Of a DNA stretch of 64,000 nucleotides, positions 54,081 through 63,767 are shown one piece after another. The stretch's first letter is position 1, and each line of letters begins with the position of its first letter. A program made the translations under genes and the position numbers. This DNA comes from Woronichinia naegeliana WA131 (GTDB taxonomy: Bacteria > Cyanobacteriota > Cyanobacteriia > Cyanobacteriales > Microcystaceae). The notes under the pieces were generated by a model that was given only the letters and a program-made list of their open reading frames with translations, was not told where the DNA came from and made no database searches. The stretch lies in NCBI GenBank assembly GCA_025370055.1, contig CP073041.1, forward strand, positions 4,030,001 through 4,094,000, given 5' to 3'.

Positions 54081-54927
54081 GGTCGTGTTCTAAACCTGTG
54101 GAAAAGAGTAATAATAAATAAATGTAAATCTTAAAATTGGTGTGCCATGCTATTCAAAGCAATTGTTTGCCCAAGTTGTCAAAGTACGGATATTGTGAAA
54201 CACGGCCCCTCTGGGGAGGGGAAAGAGCATTACAGATGTCGTAATACAGAATGTAAGCGTTGCACATTTATCTTAAACTATACTTATAAAGGTTATTTGC
54301 CAGAAGTAAAGGAAAAGATTGCCGAAATGGCAATGAATGGTAGTGGCATAAGGGATACAGCCCGTGTGCTGAGGATTAGTCCATCAACAGTGATTAGTGA
54401 ACTAAAAAAAAAGAGTCTAGTTTAGTATTCGTCAACGAAAAAAAACTAGCAGAACTGGAACCCAGTCAGAGTATTGTAACGCTCTGCCAATGGAATGACG
54501 TGGAAGCAGAACTCGACGAAATGTGGGGTTTTGTGAAGAGCAAAAAAGAGTAAAGATGGTTATGGCACGCTATTGATCATAAGACAGGTGAGATATTAGC
54601 TTATGTTTTGTCTGGTCACAAAGACGAAGCATTTCTAAGGCTAAAAGAGTTGTTAGAACCTTTTGGTATTACTCAATATTATACAGATGGATGGGGGGCT
54701 TACGAACGACATATTGAGCCAGCATTGCATGAGGTGGGTAAGTATAATACTCAAAAAATCGAACGAAAGCACTTGACATTGAGAACTCGAATAAAGAGAT
54801 TAGCGAGAAAAACGATTTGTTTCTCCAAATCTATTGTGATGCACGATATTGTCCTTGGATTATTTATCAATCGCTTTGAATTTGGATGTCTTATTTAGAT
54901 GTGCTTCCACAGATTCAGAACACTACC
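54081..54927 (+). mobile_element. IS1-type element copy 2, uninterrupted, 847 bp
   Basis: Complete IS1 with inverted ends GGTCGTGTTCTAAACCTGTG and GGTAGTGTTCTGAATCTGTG and an exact 9-bp target duplication TCATTGGGG (54072-54080, 54928-54936) in IS-C copy 2. It also preserves the uninterrupted sequence into which IS-A copy 2 inserted in the other IS1 copy. Confidence 0.93.
54147..54898 (+). pseudogene. IS1-family transposase with nonsense codon
   Basis: InsA-like frame 54147-54425 as in copy 1. The -1 frame continues through NEKKLAELEPSQSI, ELDEMWGFVKSKKE and then a TAA at 54552-54554 where the family has Gln (KKEQRWLWHAID), so a C-to-T nonsense change. After it the DDE part (RWLWHAIDHKTGE, DGWGAYERHI, IERKHLTLRTRI) is open to 54898. 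One suppressible codon away from being intact. Confidence 0.85.
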
Positions 54928-55186
54928 TCATTGGGGCTTGATGTTGGATGGCTAGTTGAGCAATGCGTTCACTAGGATAGCCATGGGAGGGTAGAGTCCG
55001 AAACCAGCGAGGGAAATTAGCCCAGATCCCCTGGGGTAACTCTAAGGAAAGAATTTGAAGTAAGCCGAGAACAATGACATGAAGATTAACAAAACGCTCA
55101 AAGGCTTCTACTTTGTTTAAAATCTGAGTCTGAACAGTTTGGGGATAGTCAGGGAGGATAAGATTGCTAGGCCAGGTCGGTAAAGT

Positions 55187-56876
55187 AGGGCTTGCTGAAA
55201 AAGTCAAAAAACGAAAGAAATGTGGGTTAGGGAAGTATGGACTGAAAAAGCATAGATAACTTATCCTTATGGAAACAAATCAAAATACAGATTTTGTTTA
55301 ATCTATTGTTCCTTTCTGTCTAAAAAGGTCAACACAAATCACTCCTCACAAAAGAGAGGAAAATTAACACCATTTTTCACAAGAAAAACGACTCTACAAC
55401 TTTTTACTTTTTGTCTTCTGAAGTAGAGTAGAAAGATTCATTACCAAAAAGTTCATCGCAATTACCGTTTCCGAGGTCTCAGGTAGTTTGGCCATCACTC
55501 GACCAAGACTAAATTTCCTCTTTCCCTGTCCGAATTTACCCTCAATGGCATTACGCACTCTTTCATCTGAGCGTGCCTCTTTCTTTTTTTCTTTGCTCAC
55601 CTCTTTCGGCGGTCTTCCCAATCGGGGACCACTCATTCTTATATCCCTTTCTTTACAATAAGCTCGATTCGCTTTTGTTCGATAGATTTTATCCACATGA
55701 ACCGATTCCGGATAACATCCTGTTTCCCTTTTATATTCTTCTATTCGCGCTTGTAAATCTCCCGATTCGTTGTAATTATCCCAACTTAATTTGTCTAAGA
55801 AGACAAAGCCATTCACATTACTTGCCGATATTTTAGCTCCAAACTCTACTGCTTTTCCCGCTTTTCCACGCACTATTGGACGCACGTGAGGTTGGCTTAC
55901 ACTCACAATTCTGTTTTCTACTTTATTTGTCTTTTTTTCATACATTTCTAACTGTTGCTCATACACTTTTCCTATCGTTACAAGCTCTTCTTGCTCTTTT
56001 TTCGTTAGTTTTTCTAACTTTGCTCCCTCTTCTATCATTTTTTCTATATCAGACAAGTTTCTTTTTATATATCCTAGTTGTTTTTTTGTTCCTTTTCTTC
56101 TTTCTTTTTTTGACACACGACGTTTTTTTGCTATGGCTAAGTACTCTTTTCTTGCCACTTCCCTATAAGTCCTCGGCTTTTCTTTCCTTTTCTCTTTTAT
56201 TTCTTCATACAGCTTATCTATTATTTTTTCTGTTTTTTCTCTGGCATCATTCAATATTCCTATATCCGTTGGATATTTTATATCTGCTGGTGTACAAGTC
56301 GCATCTAACAATAACTTTCCTTCATTTTCTTTTTTTTCTGACGCTACACCCGTCGCTTTTTTTTCTATTTCTTTATTAATTTTATTTATTAATTCCATTC
56401 CTATTTTTTTACGAAAATGAACCATCATTGACGCATTAAATGCTTCTTTGCTACTATAGCTTTCCATTCCTATAAAGTACTGTAAATAAGGGTTCTCTTT
56501 TATTTGTTCTACTGTTTCTCTGTCACTTTTTCCTGAAATTTCTTTGATAATTAATGCTCCTAATGCCATTCTAAATGATTTGGCTGGGGCTCCTTTTTTT
56601 TCTGTGAAGTTTTTTGCATATTCTTCCTCATATTCTTCCCAGGGAATCATTTTTGACATTTCTATCCAACGATTTTCTTCGTCTAACTGCCCGCCGAACA
56701 GATTTTTCAAGTTTTCTGGTGTTTCAATTGAGTACTGTTGCTTTCGGTACATCTGCTTTCTCTCTTCTTAATGCAATGGTTTTGAGGCATTCTACCCTAT
56801 TTTCGTGCATTCTAGCGGTTCTTAATTCGCCTACTATTTTTCTCCGTAAAGGTTTCAGCTTTTTTCAGCAAGCCCT
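55187..56876 (-). mobile_element. IS-A copy 4, intact, 1690 bp
   Basis: Same ends as other IS-A copies; inserted in IS-C copy 2 (pre-insertion site GGTAAAGTAGG is known from 46496 onward). To its right a 328-bp exact copy of its own right end follows (56877-57204), and the flanking AAAGT is seen at 55182-55186 and again at 57205-57209. Confidence 0.9.
55394..56752 (-). CDS. IS-A transposase, intact
   Basis: 452 aa, identical or nearly so to the product at 955-2313, with the full 8-A run and MIPWEEY. Same DUF772 region, Lys/Glu-rich insert and DDE residues. One of two likely active copies in the window. Confidence 0.92.
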   Translation of the reverse strand: MYRKQQYSIETPENLKNLFGGQLDEENRWIEMSKMIPWEEYEEEYAKNFTEKKGAPAKSFRMALGALIIKEISGKSDRETVEQIKENPYLQYFIGMESYSSKEAFNASMMVHFRKKIGMELINKINKEIEKKATGVASEKKENEGKLLLDATCTPADIKYPTDIGILNDAREKTEKIIDKLYEEIKEKRKEKPRTYREVARKEYLAIAKKRRVSKKERRKGTKKQLGYIKRNLSDIEKMIEEGAKLEKLTKKEQEELVTIGKVYEQQLEMYEKKTNKVENRIVSVSQPHVRPIVRGKAGKAVEFGAKISASNVNGFVFLDKLSWDNYNESGDLQARIEEYKRETGCYPESVHVDKIYRTKANRAYCKERDIRMSGPRLGRPPKEVSKEKKKEARSDERVRNAIEGKFGQGKRKFSLGRVMAKLPETSETVIAMNFLVMNLSTLLQKTKSKKL

Positions 56877-57204
56877 AATTAATGCTCCTAATGCCATTCT
56901 AAATGATTTGGCTGGGGCTCCTTTTTTTTCTGTGAAGTTTTTTGCATATTCTTCCTCATATTCTTCCCAGGGAATCATTTTTGACATTTCTATCCAACGA
57001 TTTTCTTCGTCTAACTGCCCGCCGAACAGATTTTTCAAGTTTTCTGGTGTTTCAATTGAGTACTGTTGCTTTCGGTACATCTGCTTTCTCTCTTCTTAAT
57101 GCAATGGTTTTGAGGCATTCTACCCTATTTTCGTGCATTCTAGCGGTTCTTAATTCGCCTACTATTTTTCTCCGTAAAGGTTTCAGCTTTTTTCAGCAAG
57201 CCCT
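56877..57204 (-). repeat. 328-bp exact tandem duplicate of the IS-A terminus
   Basis: Repeats 56549-56876 base for base as far as I can compare: the first 68 codons of the transposase, its start region and the terminal inverted repeat. A second frame MYRKQQYSIETPENLK.. therefore begins at 57080 but stops at 56865 inside the terminal repeat of copy 4. Not an independent insertion, because it lacks one end. Confidence 0.88.
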
Positions 57205-57255
57205 AAAGTAGGAAGAGCCTTAAGCCAAAAACGATAGGCAAAGCCGCCCAAAAGA

Positions 57256-57788
57256 CAGGGCAAACGCATCTTATCCGAGTAAAACCTTAAGGAGATAGTC
57301 CTCGTCCCAACCAGCGCGTAGCCGTTTATTCTTGATACCAAGTTTCAGAGTATTTTCCTTTGTGAGCAAGTTAAGAGCGATATGGCGTAAGACGGCTAAA
57401 TTCTCAGGAGCAAAATCCTTACGAATGCGACAAGCATCCTCGTTGAAGGCCAAGTCTAGAACCCAATGTAAAGAGTTTTCTATCAACCAATGACTACGAA
57501 CAGATTGGGATAATTTTTGAGCATTACTCGGCAGGCTACTGATATAGTAGCGAGTCTCATACTCTGTTTTGTCTTTCAATCGTCTCTCCGCTTTAATCAT
57601 ACAGATGCTCGTCAACTTTGCCCATTTCTCCCCACCCAGCAAAAATTCTGTTTGTTCCATCGTCCAGCAACGGCGAATTTCAATCCGTCCATGTCCCTTG
57701 TCTATTGTTTGATGAAAATCATGCTTAATTCCCACAAAATTAACCGATTGAGCATGAGCAAATAATTGTTCAACATCCTCACATAAAT
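57256..57788 (-). repeat. 533-bp exact tandem duplicate of the ISAs1 terminus
   Basis: Repeats 57789-58321: the terminal repeat CAGGGCAAACGCATCT and the last 154 codons of the transposase. The frame from 57735 to 57271 is the C-terminal part only ([13 protein letters not shown]..). It follows the last base of IS-C copy 2 directly. Lacks the other element end, so it is a partial duplication. Confidence 0.88.
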
Positions 57789-59025
57789 CAGGGCAAACGC
57801 ATCTTATCCGAGTAAAACCTTAAGGAGATAGTCCTCGTCCCAACCAGCGCGTAGCCGTTTATTCTTGATACCAAGTTTCAGAGTATTTTCCTTTGTGAGC
57901 AAGTTAAGAGCGATATGGCGTAAGACGGCTAAATTCTCAGGAGCAAAATCCTTACGAATGCGACAAGCATCCTCGTTGAAGGCCAAGTCTAGAACCCAAT
58001 GTAAAGAGTTTTCTATCAACCAATGACTACGAACAGATTGGGATAATTTTTGAGCATTACTCGGCAGGCTACTGATATAGTAGCGAGTCTCATACTCTGT
58101 TTTGTCTTTCAATCGTCTCTCCGCTTTAATCATACAGATGCTCGTCAACTTTGCCCATTTCTCCCCACCCAGCAAAAATTCTGTTTGTTCCATCGTCCAG
58201 CAACGGCGAATTTCAATCCGTCCATGTCCCTTGTCTATTGTTTGATGAAAATCATGCTTAATTCCCACAAAATTAACCGATTGAGCATGAGCAAATAATT
58301 GTTCAACATCCTCACATAAATTACCTTGATTGCCTTTCAATGCCAAAACATAATCTCCCCCTCGCCCTACTATCTGTTGGGCAATCTTTGTCTGAGTTCC
58401 CATGGCATCAATCGTTACGATACAACCTTTGACCTCTAGCATTTTCAGGAGTTTAGGAATCGCCGTGATTTCATTCGATTTGCTTTCCACCTTGCACTGT
58501 CCTAGTACTAGACGATTTGCTGTTGCCCATGCACTTACCATCTGAATTGCGCCCTTTCCGTTGGCATTGTCATAGGAGTGGCGAAGGGTTTTGCCGTCAA
58601 TCGCTATCACTTCTCCTTCACTTACCTCCGCTATACTTTTGACCCAATGCAGAAAACAGTCTTGAAATTGCTCTGGATTCAGACTAGCAAATACACGCGC
58701 AAACGTATCGTCGGAGGGGATGCCATTCGGCAATTCCAAAATTTTTTTTAGCCATTGATGTTTAGCCTTGCCGAAACTTTCCATGGCTACCCAACCTTCT
58801 GCTCCACAAATGACGGCTAAGATGGCAATCGTTAGAATATCAATGAGTTTATGCCGTTTTGTTCGTTCGATGCGAGGGTCATCTATTTCGGCAAAGTGTT
58901 CTACCAGTCTATATTTGGGTCGGAGTTTCATCGCTTTTGTTTTCTATGCACTTTCCCTTATTTTCCCTTATCCATCCCTCTATAATGTTCTTGTATCTGT
59001 ATCATTTTTAGATGCGTTCGCCCTG
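57789..59025 (-). mobile_element. ISAs1-family element, full, 1237 bp
   Basis: Ends CAGGGCAAACGCATCT and, inverted, CAGGGCGAACGCATCT. No target duplication is visible between its left (inside the tandem repeat) and right flank (AGAGTCACAG). The right flank is the middle of a different IS1-like transposase gene. Confidence 0.9.
57804..58931 (-). CDS. ISAs1-family transposase, intact
   Basis: 375 aa. N-terminal DDE_Tnp_1-associated region ([37 protein letters not shown]), then [33 protein letters not shown] and [21 protein letters not shown] with the DDE residues. Full length for the family; probably the source of transposase for the 127-bp MITE at 20003. Confidence 0.94.
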   Translation of the reverse strand: MKLRPKYRLVEHFAEIDDPRIERTKRHKLIDILTIAILAVICGAEGWVAMESFGKAKHQWLKKILELPNGIPSDDTFARVFASLNPEQFQDCFLHWVKSIAEVSEGEVIAIDGKTLRHSYDNANGKGAIQMVSAWATANRLVLGQCKVESKSNEITAIPKLLKMLEVKGCIVTIDAMGTQTKIAQQIVGRGGDYVLALKGNQGNLCEDVEQLFAHAQSVNFVGIKHDFHQTIDKGHGRIEIRRCWTMEQTEFLLGGEKWAKLTSICMIKAERRLKDKTEYETRYYISSLPSNAQKLSQSVRSHWLIENSLHWVLDLAFNEDACRIRKDFAPENLAVLRHIALNLLTKENTLKLGIKNKRLRAGWDEDYLLKVLLG

Positions 59026-59573
59026 AGAGTCACAGGAGTAAGTTGGTCATGGTTACAGAATTATGTTAATGATAAATTTGCTGCGGTACCTCGTCAGATA
59101 AGCGTTTCAGAAAAAGCGCGAGGAAAATTAACTATCGAATGTGATGAGCTTTGGTCATTTGTTTTCTCCAAAGAAAATAAGTTTTATGTCTGGTTAGCTA
59201 TAGACAGAACAACAAGAGAAATTGTTGGTTGTTATATTGAGGACAGAAGCCGTGCATCAGCCAAAAAACTTTGGGCAAGTTTGCCTGCTGTTTACCGACA
59301 ATGTGCCGTTGCTTACACGGATTTTTGGGTATCTTATGAGAAAGTTATTCCCAGTAAACGTCATCGAGCAGTCGGTAAAGAGACGGGACAAACTAATCAT
59401 GTTGAAAGATTAAACAATACCTTTCGACAAAGAATCTCTCGACTGGTGCGAAAAAGCCTCTCTTTTTCCAAAAATGTGGAAAATCATATTGGGGCAATTT
59501 GGTACTTTATACACGACTACAATGCCCAATTAGCAAAGGCTTAAGCCGCCACCACTACTATCGAATCACTACC
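59026..59573 (+). pseudogene. IS1-like element 'b', 3' part with transposase fragment
   Basis: The frame to 59544 gives VTGVSWSWLQNYVND.., ECDELWSFVFSKENKFYVWL, DRTTREIVGCYIEDRSRASA, YTDFWVSYEKV, HVERLNNTFRQRISRLVRKS: the InsB-like DDE part of an IS1-family enzyme, different from element 'a'. The N-terminal zinc-ribbon part was removed at the ISAs1 junction. Right end GGTAGTGATTCGATAGTAG (reverse strand) closes the element at 59573 inside an IS5 gene. Confidence 0.82.
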
Positions 59574-60110
59574 CCTTTACCACTCGCTAGACAGATGATT
59601 TTCTGGCTTTTTAGGTCAACAATTATTTGCGTCTTTAATGTATGTTCTTTTTGCTTCCCACTATAATAATTTTTCTGATTTTCTTTTGGTTTTTCTATCG
59701 GACTCTCTGTTACATCCATTGCCACTACTTTTTCTTCTGTCCCTTTTTGACGTAACTCTTTCTTTCCAGGTAGACTGAATACTCCTGAGCGAATTAAGCT
59801 ATTTTCGATTTTCTGAGTTGTACGACACACCGTTGATTCTGATACTCCCCAGTCTGTTTTAATATGGTACTGTGTTCTATATTCTCTTAAATATTGAAGG
59901 GCCATTAAAACTTGATCTTCTATTCTCAATTTACACGGACAACCAACCTTCTTTTTTTTTCTCCTCATTTTTGACCAACTCTACCATTCGCTTAAATGTC
60001 GGTTTTTGAACCCCTGTCAGTCTCTTGAATCGATTTGCTGATAGTTTTCTTGCCTTGCTATATTCCATAATTAAATTACGATGAGTGATTTTAGTTTCCA
60101 CTTTCACGAT
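59574..60110 (-). pseudogene. IS5-family (IS427-like) transposase, interrupted remnant
   Basis: First frame (from a GTG at about 60110: KVETKITHRNLIMEYSKARK, RFKRLTGVQKPTFKRMVELVK) and second frame (59968 down: VGCPCKLRIEDQVLMALQYL, VVAMDVTESPIEKP with the first Asp, YYSGKQKEHTLKTQ) are in the usual orfA/orfB arrangement with a shift at an A-rich run. The frame is cut at CLASGKG by IS1-b. Second and third catalytic residues are lost. The 60111-60321 stretch after it has no gene; it contains the menC promoter region (AT-rich). Confidence 0.8.
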
Positions 60111-60321
60111 AGCATTTTCTGTTTTTATACGGTAAATTTATGCCACTGTTTGTATAAAACGTATTTTAGTTAACCCTTTATTGTAACATATAATATTTAT
60201 GCAAGAGGGCTATTGTCGAAAAGGTCAAATTGGTTTCTTACCCTTATATTGGTTAAGTTTGGCCAATAATTTATTTTCCACCAAATCTTAGGCAAATATT
60301 GAATAACTGAATAATTGAGTA

Positions 60322-61302
60322 ATGGATTATTGTTATGATTATTTTTTCTATTGCAAACCCTTTGTTACGCCATTGCAAACCTGTCACGGTTTATGGTCTG
60401 AGCGGCGGGGGATTATTATTCAACTCAGGGATCAACAAGGTAACATTGGTAAGGGAGAAATTGCCCCCCTTTCTTGGTTTGGCTCTGAAACCATTGAACA
60501 AGCCACTCAGTTTTGTTCGCAACTAGATACTAAGTTTAATCCCCAAATAATTGACCAAATTCCTAATAATTTACCTTGCTGTCAATTTGCTTTTGAGTCA
60601 GCCTTGGTAAATCTAGAGAAAGTTGCTAATAATTCTCCGATCACGAATTTAGATTATAATCTCAGTTCAAACTATCAAATTTATCTCGTTAATCATCCCT
60701 GGAATTATAGTTATCTATTACCGACAGGATTAGCTGCCTTACAGTCAATTCAGACCAAAGTTGCTCAACAACATAATACTTTTAAGCAGAAAATTGGGGT
60801 TCAAAGCTTCGAGCAGGAGCGATCGCTGATAAAGGAATTAATGTCTTACTTGCCTACTCAGGGAAAACTGAGACTAGATGCCAATGGGGGACTGAACTTA
60901 GAAACGACCAAACGGTGGTTAGAGTTTGCCGAATTAGAGAACGAATTAGAGCATAAAATAGAATTGATTGAACAGCCGTTACCCCCTGAAGATTTTTCAA
61001 CCCTATTAGCGTTATCTCAGCAGTTTAAAACCGCGATCGCTTTAGATGAATCGGTTGCCAATTTGACCCAACTCCAAAGTTGTTATCAGCAAGGTTGGCG
61101 AGGCGTTTATGTTCTAAAAGCGGCCATTATGGGATCGCCCCGTCGTTTAGCCCAATGGTTACAAACCCATCCCATTGATGCTCTGTTTTCCTCGGTCTTT
61201 GAAACGGCGATCGGTCGTCAAAATGTCTTAGAATTGGCAGTTAAATGGGGGAATCCCAACAGAGCCTTGGGGTTTGGTGTAAATCATTGGTTTCAAGAAT
61301 AA
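60322..61302 (+). CDS. menC: o-Succinylbenzoate synthase
   Basis: 326 aa enolase-superfamily enzyme of phylloquinone (vitamin K1) synthesis; it dehydrates SHCHC to o-succinylbenzoate. The catalytic pair is Lys155-x-Lys157 (FKQKIG), metal ligands are Asp186 (RLDANGG), Glu217 (IEQPL) and Asp242 (ALDES), and the second base is Lys266 (VLKAA). The N-terminal capping domain begins YFFYCKPFVTPLQT. Start ATG 60322. It is followed after 14 bp by menE, so an operon. Confidence 0.94.
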   Translation: MDYCYDYFFYCKPFVTPLQTCHGLWSERRGIIIQLRDQQGNIGKGEIAPLSWFGSETIEQATQFCSQLDTKFNPQIIDQIPNNLPCCQFAFESALVNLEKVANNSPITNLDYNLSSNYQIYLVNHPWNYSYLLPTGLAALQSIQTKVAQQHNTFKQKIGVQSFEQERSLIKELMSYLPTQGKLRLDANGGLNLETTKRWLEFAELENELEHKIELIEQPLPPEDFSTLLALSQQFKTAIALDESVANLTQLQSCYQQGWRGVYVLKAAIMGSPRRLAQWLQTHPIDALFSSVFETAIGRQNVLELAVKWGNPNRALGFGVNHWFQE

Positions 61303-61316
61303 GACTGAAATCAAAA

Positions 61317-62684
61317 ATGGATAACTTAAGAAAAGAGTTACAAACCTGGCTTGAGCAGGGAAAATTTATTGGTCAAGAATCTTCCACTTTTTATGAACAA
61401 ATTATTTTCTATGAAAATCAATGTTCTCCATATTTAAAGCCCCAGGTTTTACTCGTAGAAGAGAAACCAGAACAGTTTTTAGCCGCATTTCTAGCTATAT
61501 TACTCAATCAAGGCTCTGTTTTTTTAGGTAATCCTCATTGGCAACAGCAGGAATGGCAACAGGTCTCGACTCTGATTCATCCCGATCTGATTTGGGGTCA
61601 AGTCCCTCAAGTTTTTTCAGAATTAACCAAATCTCATTCTTCTCCTTGGTCTAATTCTTACATTTTTATCCCGACAGGAGGAACATCAGGACAAATTAAA
61701 TTTGTTGCCCATAATTGGCGAACTTTAACAGCTTCAGTTCAAGGTTTTCAGCAATATTTTGATGTGAAAAAGATCAATTCTTTCTGTGTTCTACCGCTTT
61801 ATCATGTGAGTGGTTTAATGCAATTCCTGCGGTCTTTCATGACTCAAGGTAATTTCCAGTTTTATTCTTATGCTCAACTCAAACTAACGCCACCCCCAGA
61901 AGACTATACAAATTTTTTTCTATCATTAGTTCCCACTCAACTACAATTTCTCCTCGATCATTTTCCTCAATGGTTAGCCCCATTTAAAACGATTTTTCTA
62001 GGAGGTGCGCCCGCCTGGCCCACACTACTTGAACAGGCAAGACAAGCCAATATTAACCTAGCCCCTACCTACGGGATGTCAGAAACGGCGGCTCAAATTG
62101 CCACCTTAAAAGCTATTGATTTTAAGCAAGGTTGCTCTGGGGTGGGTCAAATATTGCCCCATGTCAAGGTTAGCATTATGGATGAGCAAGGCTTAGTTTT
62201 AGATTGTCATCAGGTAGGAAAAATCAACATTCAATCTTCATCACTTTTTCTCGGTTATTATCCTAAACTCCATTGTCCCCCATCCTTTTCTTCTGGGGAT
62301 TTGGGTTATGTTAATGAAGAGGGCTATTTATGGATTATGGGTCGTCAAAACCAGAGAATTATTACGGGAGGAGAAAAGGTTTTTCCGGCGGAAGTAGAAG
62401 CGGCTATTTTAGCAAGCAAGCAAGTCAAAGATGTGGTGGTTTTGGGATTACCCGATCGCTATTGGGGAGAGATAGTTGTGGCAGTTTATGTCCCTCATTT
62501 GACTGAATGTTCTGGAAGTTCTCTGGAGACAATCCTAAAAACAAAGTTAAGTCCCTATAAGTGTCCAAAAGCTTGGTTTACCAGACCTGAAATTCCCCGA
62601 TCGCCTTCAGGTAAGGTCAATTATGCTCAATTACAAAAACAGCTAGAGGAAGATAGAAAGGAGAGCCAGGGCGATCGCATCTAG
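61317..62684 (+). CDS. menE: o-Succinylbenzoate--CoA ligase
   Basis: 455 aa from ATG 61317 (MDNLRKELQTWLEQG); a longer frame overlapping menC is rejected because the ATG at 61317 fits the normal operon spacing. ANL-superfamily motifs: FIPTGGTSGQIKF (P-loop, about residues 112-124), the PTYGMSETAAQ block (A5), SGDLGYVNEEGYLWIMGR (A7-A8) and SPSGKVNYAQLQ with the C-terminal catalytic Lys. Activates o-succinylbenzoate to its CoA ester, the next step after MenC. The second of two genes. Confidence 0.94.
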   Translation: MDNLRKELQTWLEQGKFIGQESSTFYEQIIFYENQCSPYLKPQVLLVEEKPEQFLAAFLAILLNQGSVFLGNPHWQQQEWQQVSTLIHPDLIWGQVPQVFSELTKSHSSPWSNSYIFIPTGGTSGQIKFVAHNWRTLTASVQGFQQYFDVKKINSFCVLPLYHVSGLMQFLRSFMTQGNFQFYSYAQLKLTPPPEDYTNFFLSLVPTQLQFLLDHFPQWLAPFKTIFLGGAPAWPTLLEQARQANINLAPTYGMSETAAQIATLKAIDFKQGCSGVGQILPHVKVSIMDEQGLVLDCHQVGKINIQSSSLFLGYYPKLHCPPSFSSGDLGYVNEEGYLWIMGRQNQRIITGGEKVFPAEVEAAILASKQVKDVVVLGLPDRYWGEIVVAVYVPHLTECSGSSLETILKTKLSPYKCPKAWFTRPEIPRSPSGKVNYAQLQKQLEEDRKESQGDRI

Positions 62685-62738
62685 TAATTTCAACCAGGGG
62701 TTTAACCCCCTGATCTCTTAAAAATTACTATCTAGAAA

Positions 62739-63731
62739 TTAGATTTGACCTAATAATGCTTGCAACTCAGCCGTCTCTAAACGAGGGCCGTAACAGGTGA
62801 CAATTTTAGCGGCAGTAATCGAGGCTAATTTACCCGCTTTTTTGTAACCTAGACCGTGCGTTAAAGCATAAAGAAATGCTCCGGCATACATATCTCCAGC
62901 CCCAACAGTATCAATAGCATGGACAGGCGTTGTCGGAATTTCAAGTAACTTTTCGCCATCAAAAACCACCGATCCCTTTGCTCCTCTGGTAATCGCAAAA
63001 CCTTTAGCTAAAGTCTGACAATAGTCCAAAGTTGTTTTAAAATCCTCACTGCCTGCCATCGTGCCAGCTTCTGCTTCATTGGCAAAGAGAAAATCCACAC
63101 CGTTACCGATCATCTCCAATAAACCGTCTTTAAAATAGTTGGTCATGTTGGGATCGGAGAGGGAAAAACTGGTTTTAACCCCATTGGCCTCAGCAATTTC
63201 TCTAGCTTTAATGACGGCGGCTTTACCCGTTGGAGAAGTGACTAGATAACCTTCCATATACAAATATTCAGAATCTTGAATCGCTTCGGGAACCAATTCT
63301 TTTTCAGAAAATCCGCCCGTAATGCCTAAAAAGGTGTTCATGGTGCGATCGGCATCGGGGGTAATCAATACTAGGCATTTGCCTGTAATGCCATTTTCCC
63401 GTTCTCCATTATGTAAGTTGGTATCTAGACCGCAAGCTCGTAAATCTTCAAGATAGAAGGTTCCCGCCTCATCATTGGCGACCTTACAGGAATAAAAACC
63501 CTTACCCCCTAACTGACTCAGGGCAACCATCGTATTTGCTGCCGAACCCCCACCACTTTGTTTGCAAAGATAGCTTTTTAATTCAGCAATCAGTTCATTT
63601 TCCCTGGTTTCATCCACTAGGGTCATTACCCCTTTATCAATGCCTAAACGTTGTAATTGTTCAGGACTGACTTCAAATTCCATATCGACGAGGGCATTGC
63701 CTACCCCATAAACATCGTATTTACGGCCCAT
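62739..63731 (-). CDS. PfkB-family sugar/nucleoside kinase (adenosine-kinase-like)
   Basis: 330 aa from ATG 63731, which has a good ribosome site (GAGGTGG); an ATG at 63767 would add 12 residues. [13 protein letters not shown] at the start, [19 protein letters not shown] (PfkB signature 1, about 64-82), and [20 protein letters not shown] (signature 2, with catalytic Asp) near the C-terminus. The arrangement fits adenosine/ribokinase-like enzymes common in cyanobacteria; the substrate is not fixed by sequence. Convergent with menE, 54 bp between stops. Confidence 0.9.
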   Translation of the reverse strand: MGRKYDVYGVGNALVDMEFEVSPEQLQRLGIDKGVMTLVDETRENELIAELKSYLCKQSGGGSAANTMVALSQLGGKGFYSCKVANDEAGTFYLEDLRACGLDTNLHNGERENGITGKCLVLITPDADRTMNTFLGITGGFSEKELVPEAIQDSEYLYMEGYLVTSPTGKAAVIKAREIAEANGVKTSFSLSDPNMTNYFKDGLLEMIGNGVDFLFANEAEAGTMAGSEDFKTTLDYCQTLAKGFAITRGAKGSVVFDGEKLLEIPTTPVHAIDTVGAGDMYAGAFLYALTHGLGYKKAGKLASITAAKIVTCYGPRLETAELQALLGQI

Positions 63732-63767
63732 GACCACCTCAAGCTTAGAATTAATAACGCCTGTCAT

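Larger units (their letters stand above)
53932..57255 (-). mobile_element. IS-C copy 2, truncated and twice interrupted
   Basis: Pieces 53932-54080, 54928-55186 and 57205-57255 follow the order of intact copy 1 (46111 onward) and are separated by IS1 copy 2 and IS-A copy 4. It ends at CCCAAAAGA where ISAs1 sequence begins, so about two thirds of the element including the right end is missing. Transposase remains are seen as LPTWPSNLILPDYPQTVQTQ at 55195 backward. Older than all elements nested in it. Confidence 0.85.

Noticed and set aside
61245-61316. Upstream start for menE
   Set aside because: It would overlap menC by 58 bases. ATG 61317 gives normal operon spacing, and the family N-terminus aligns there.
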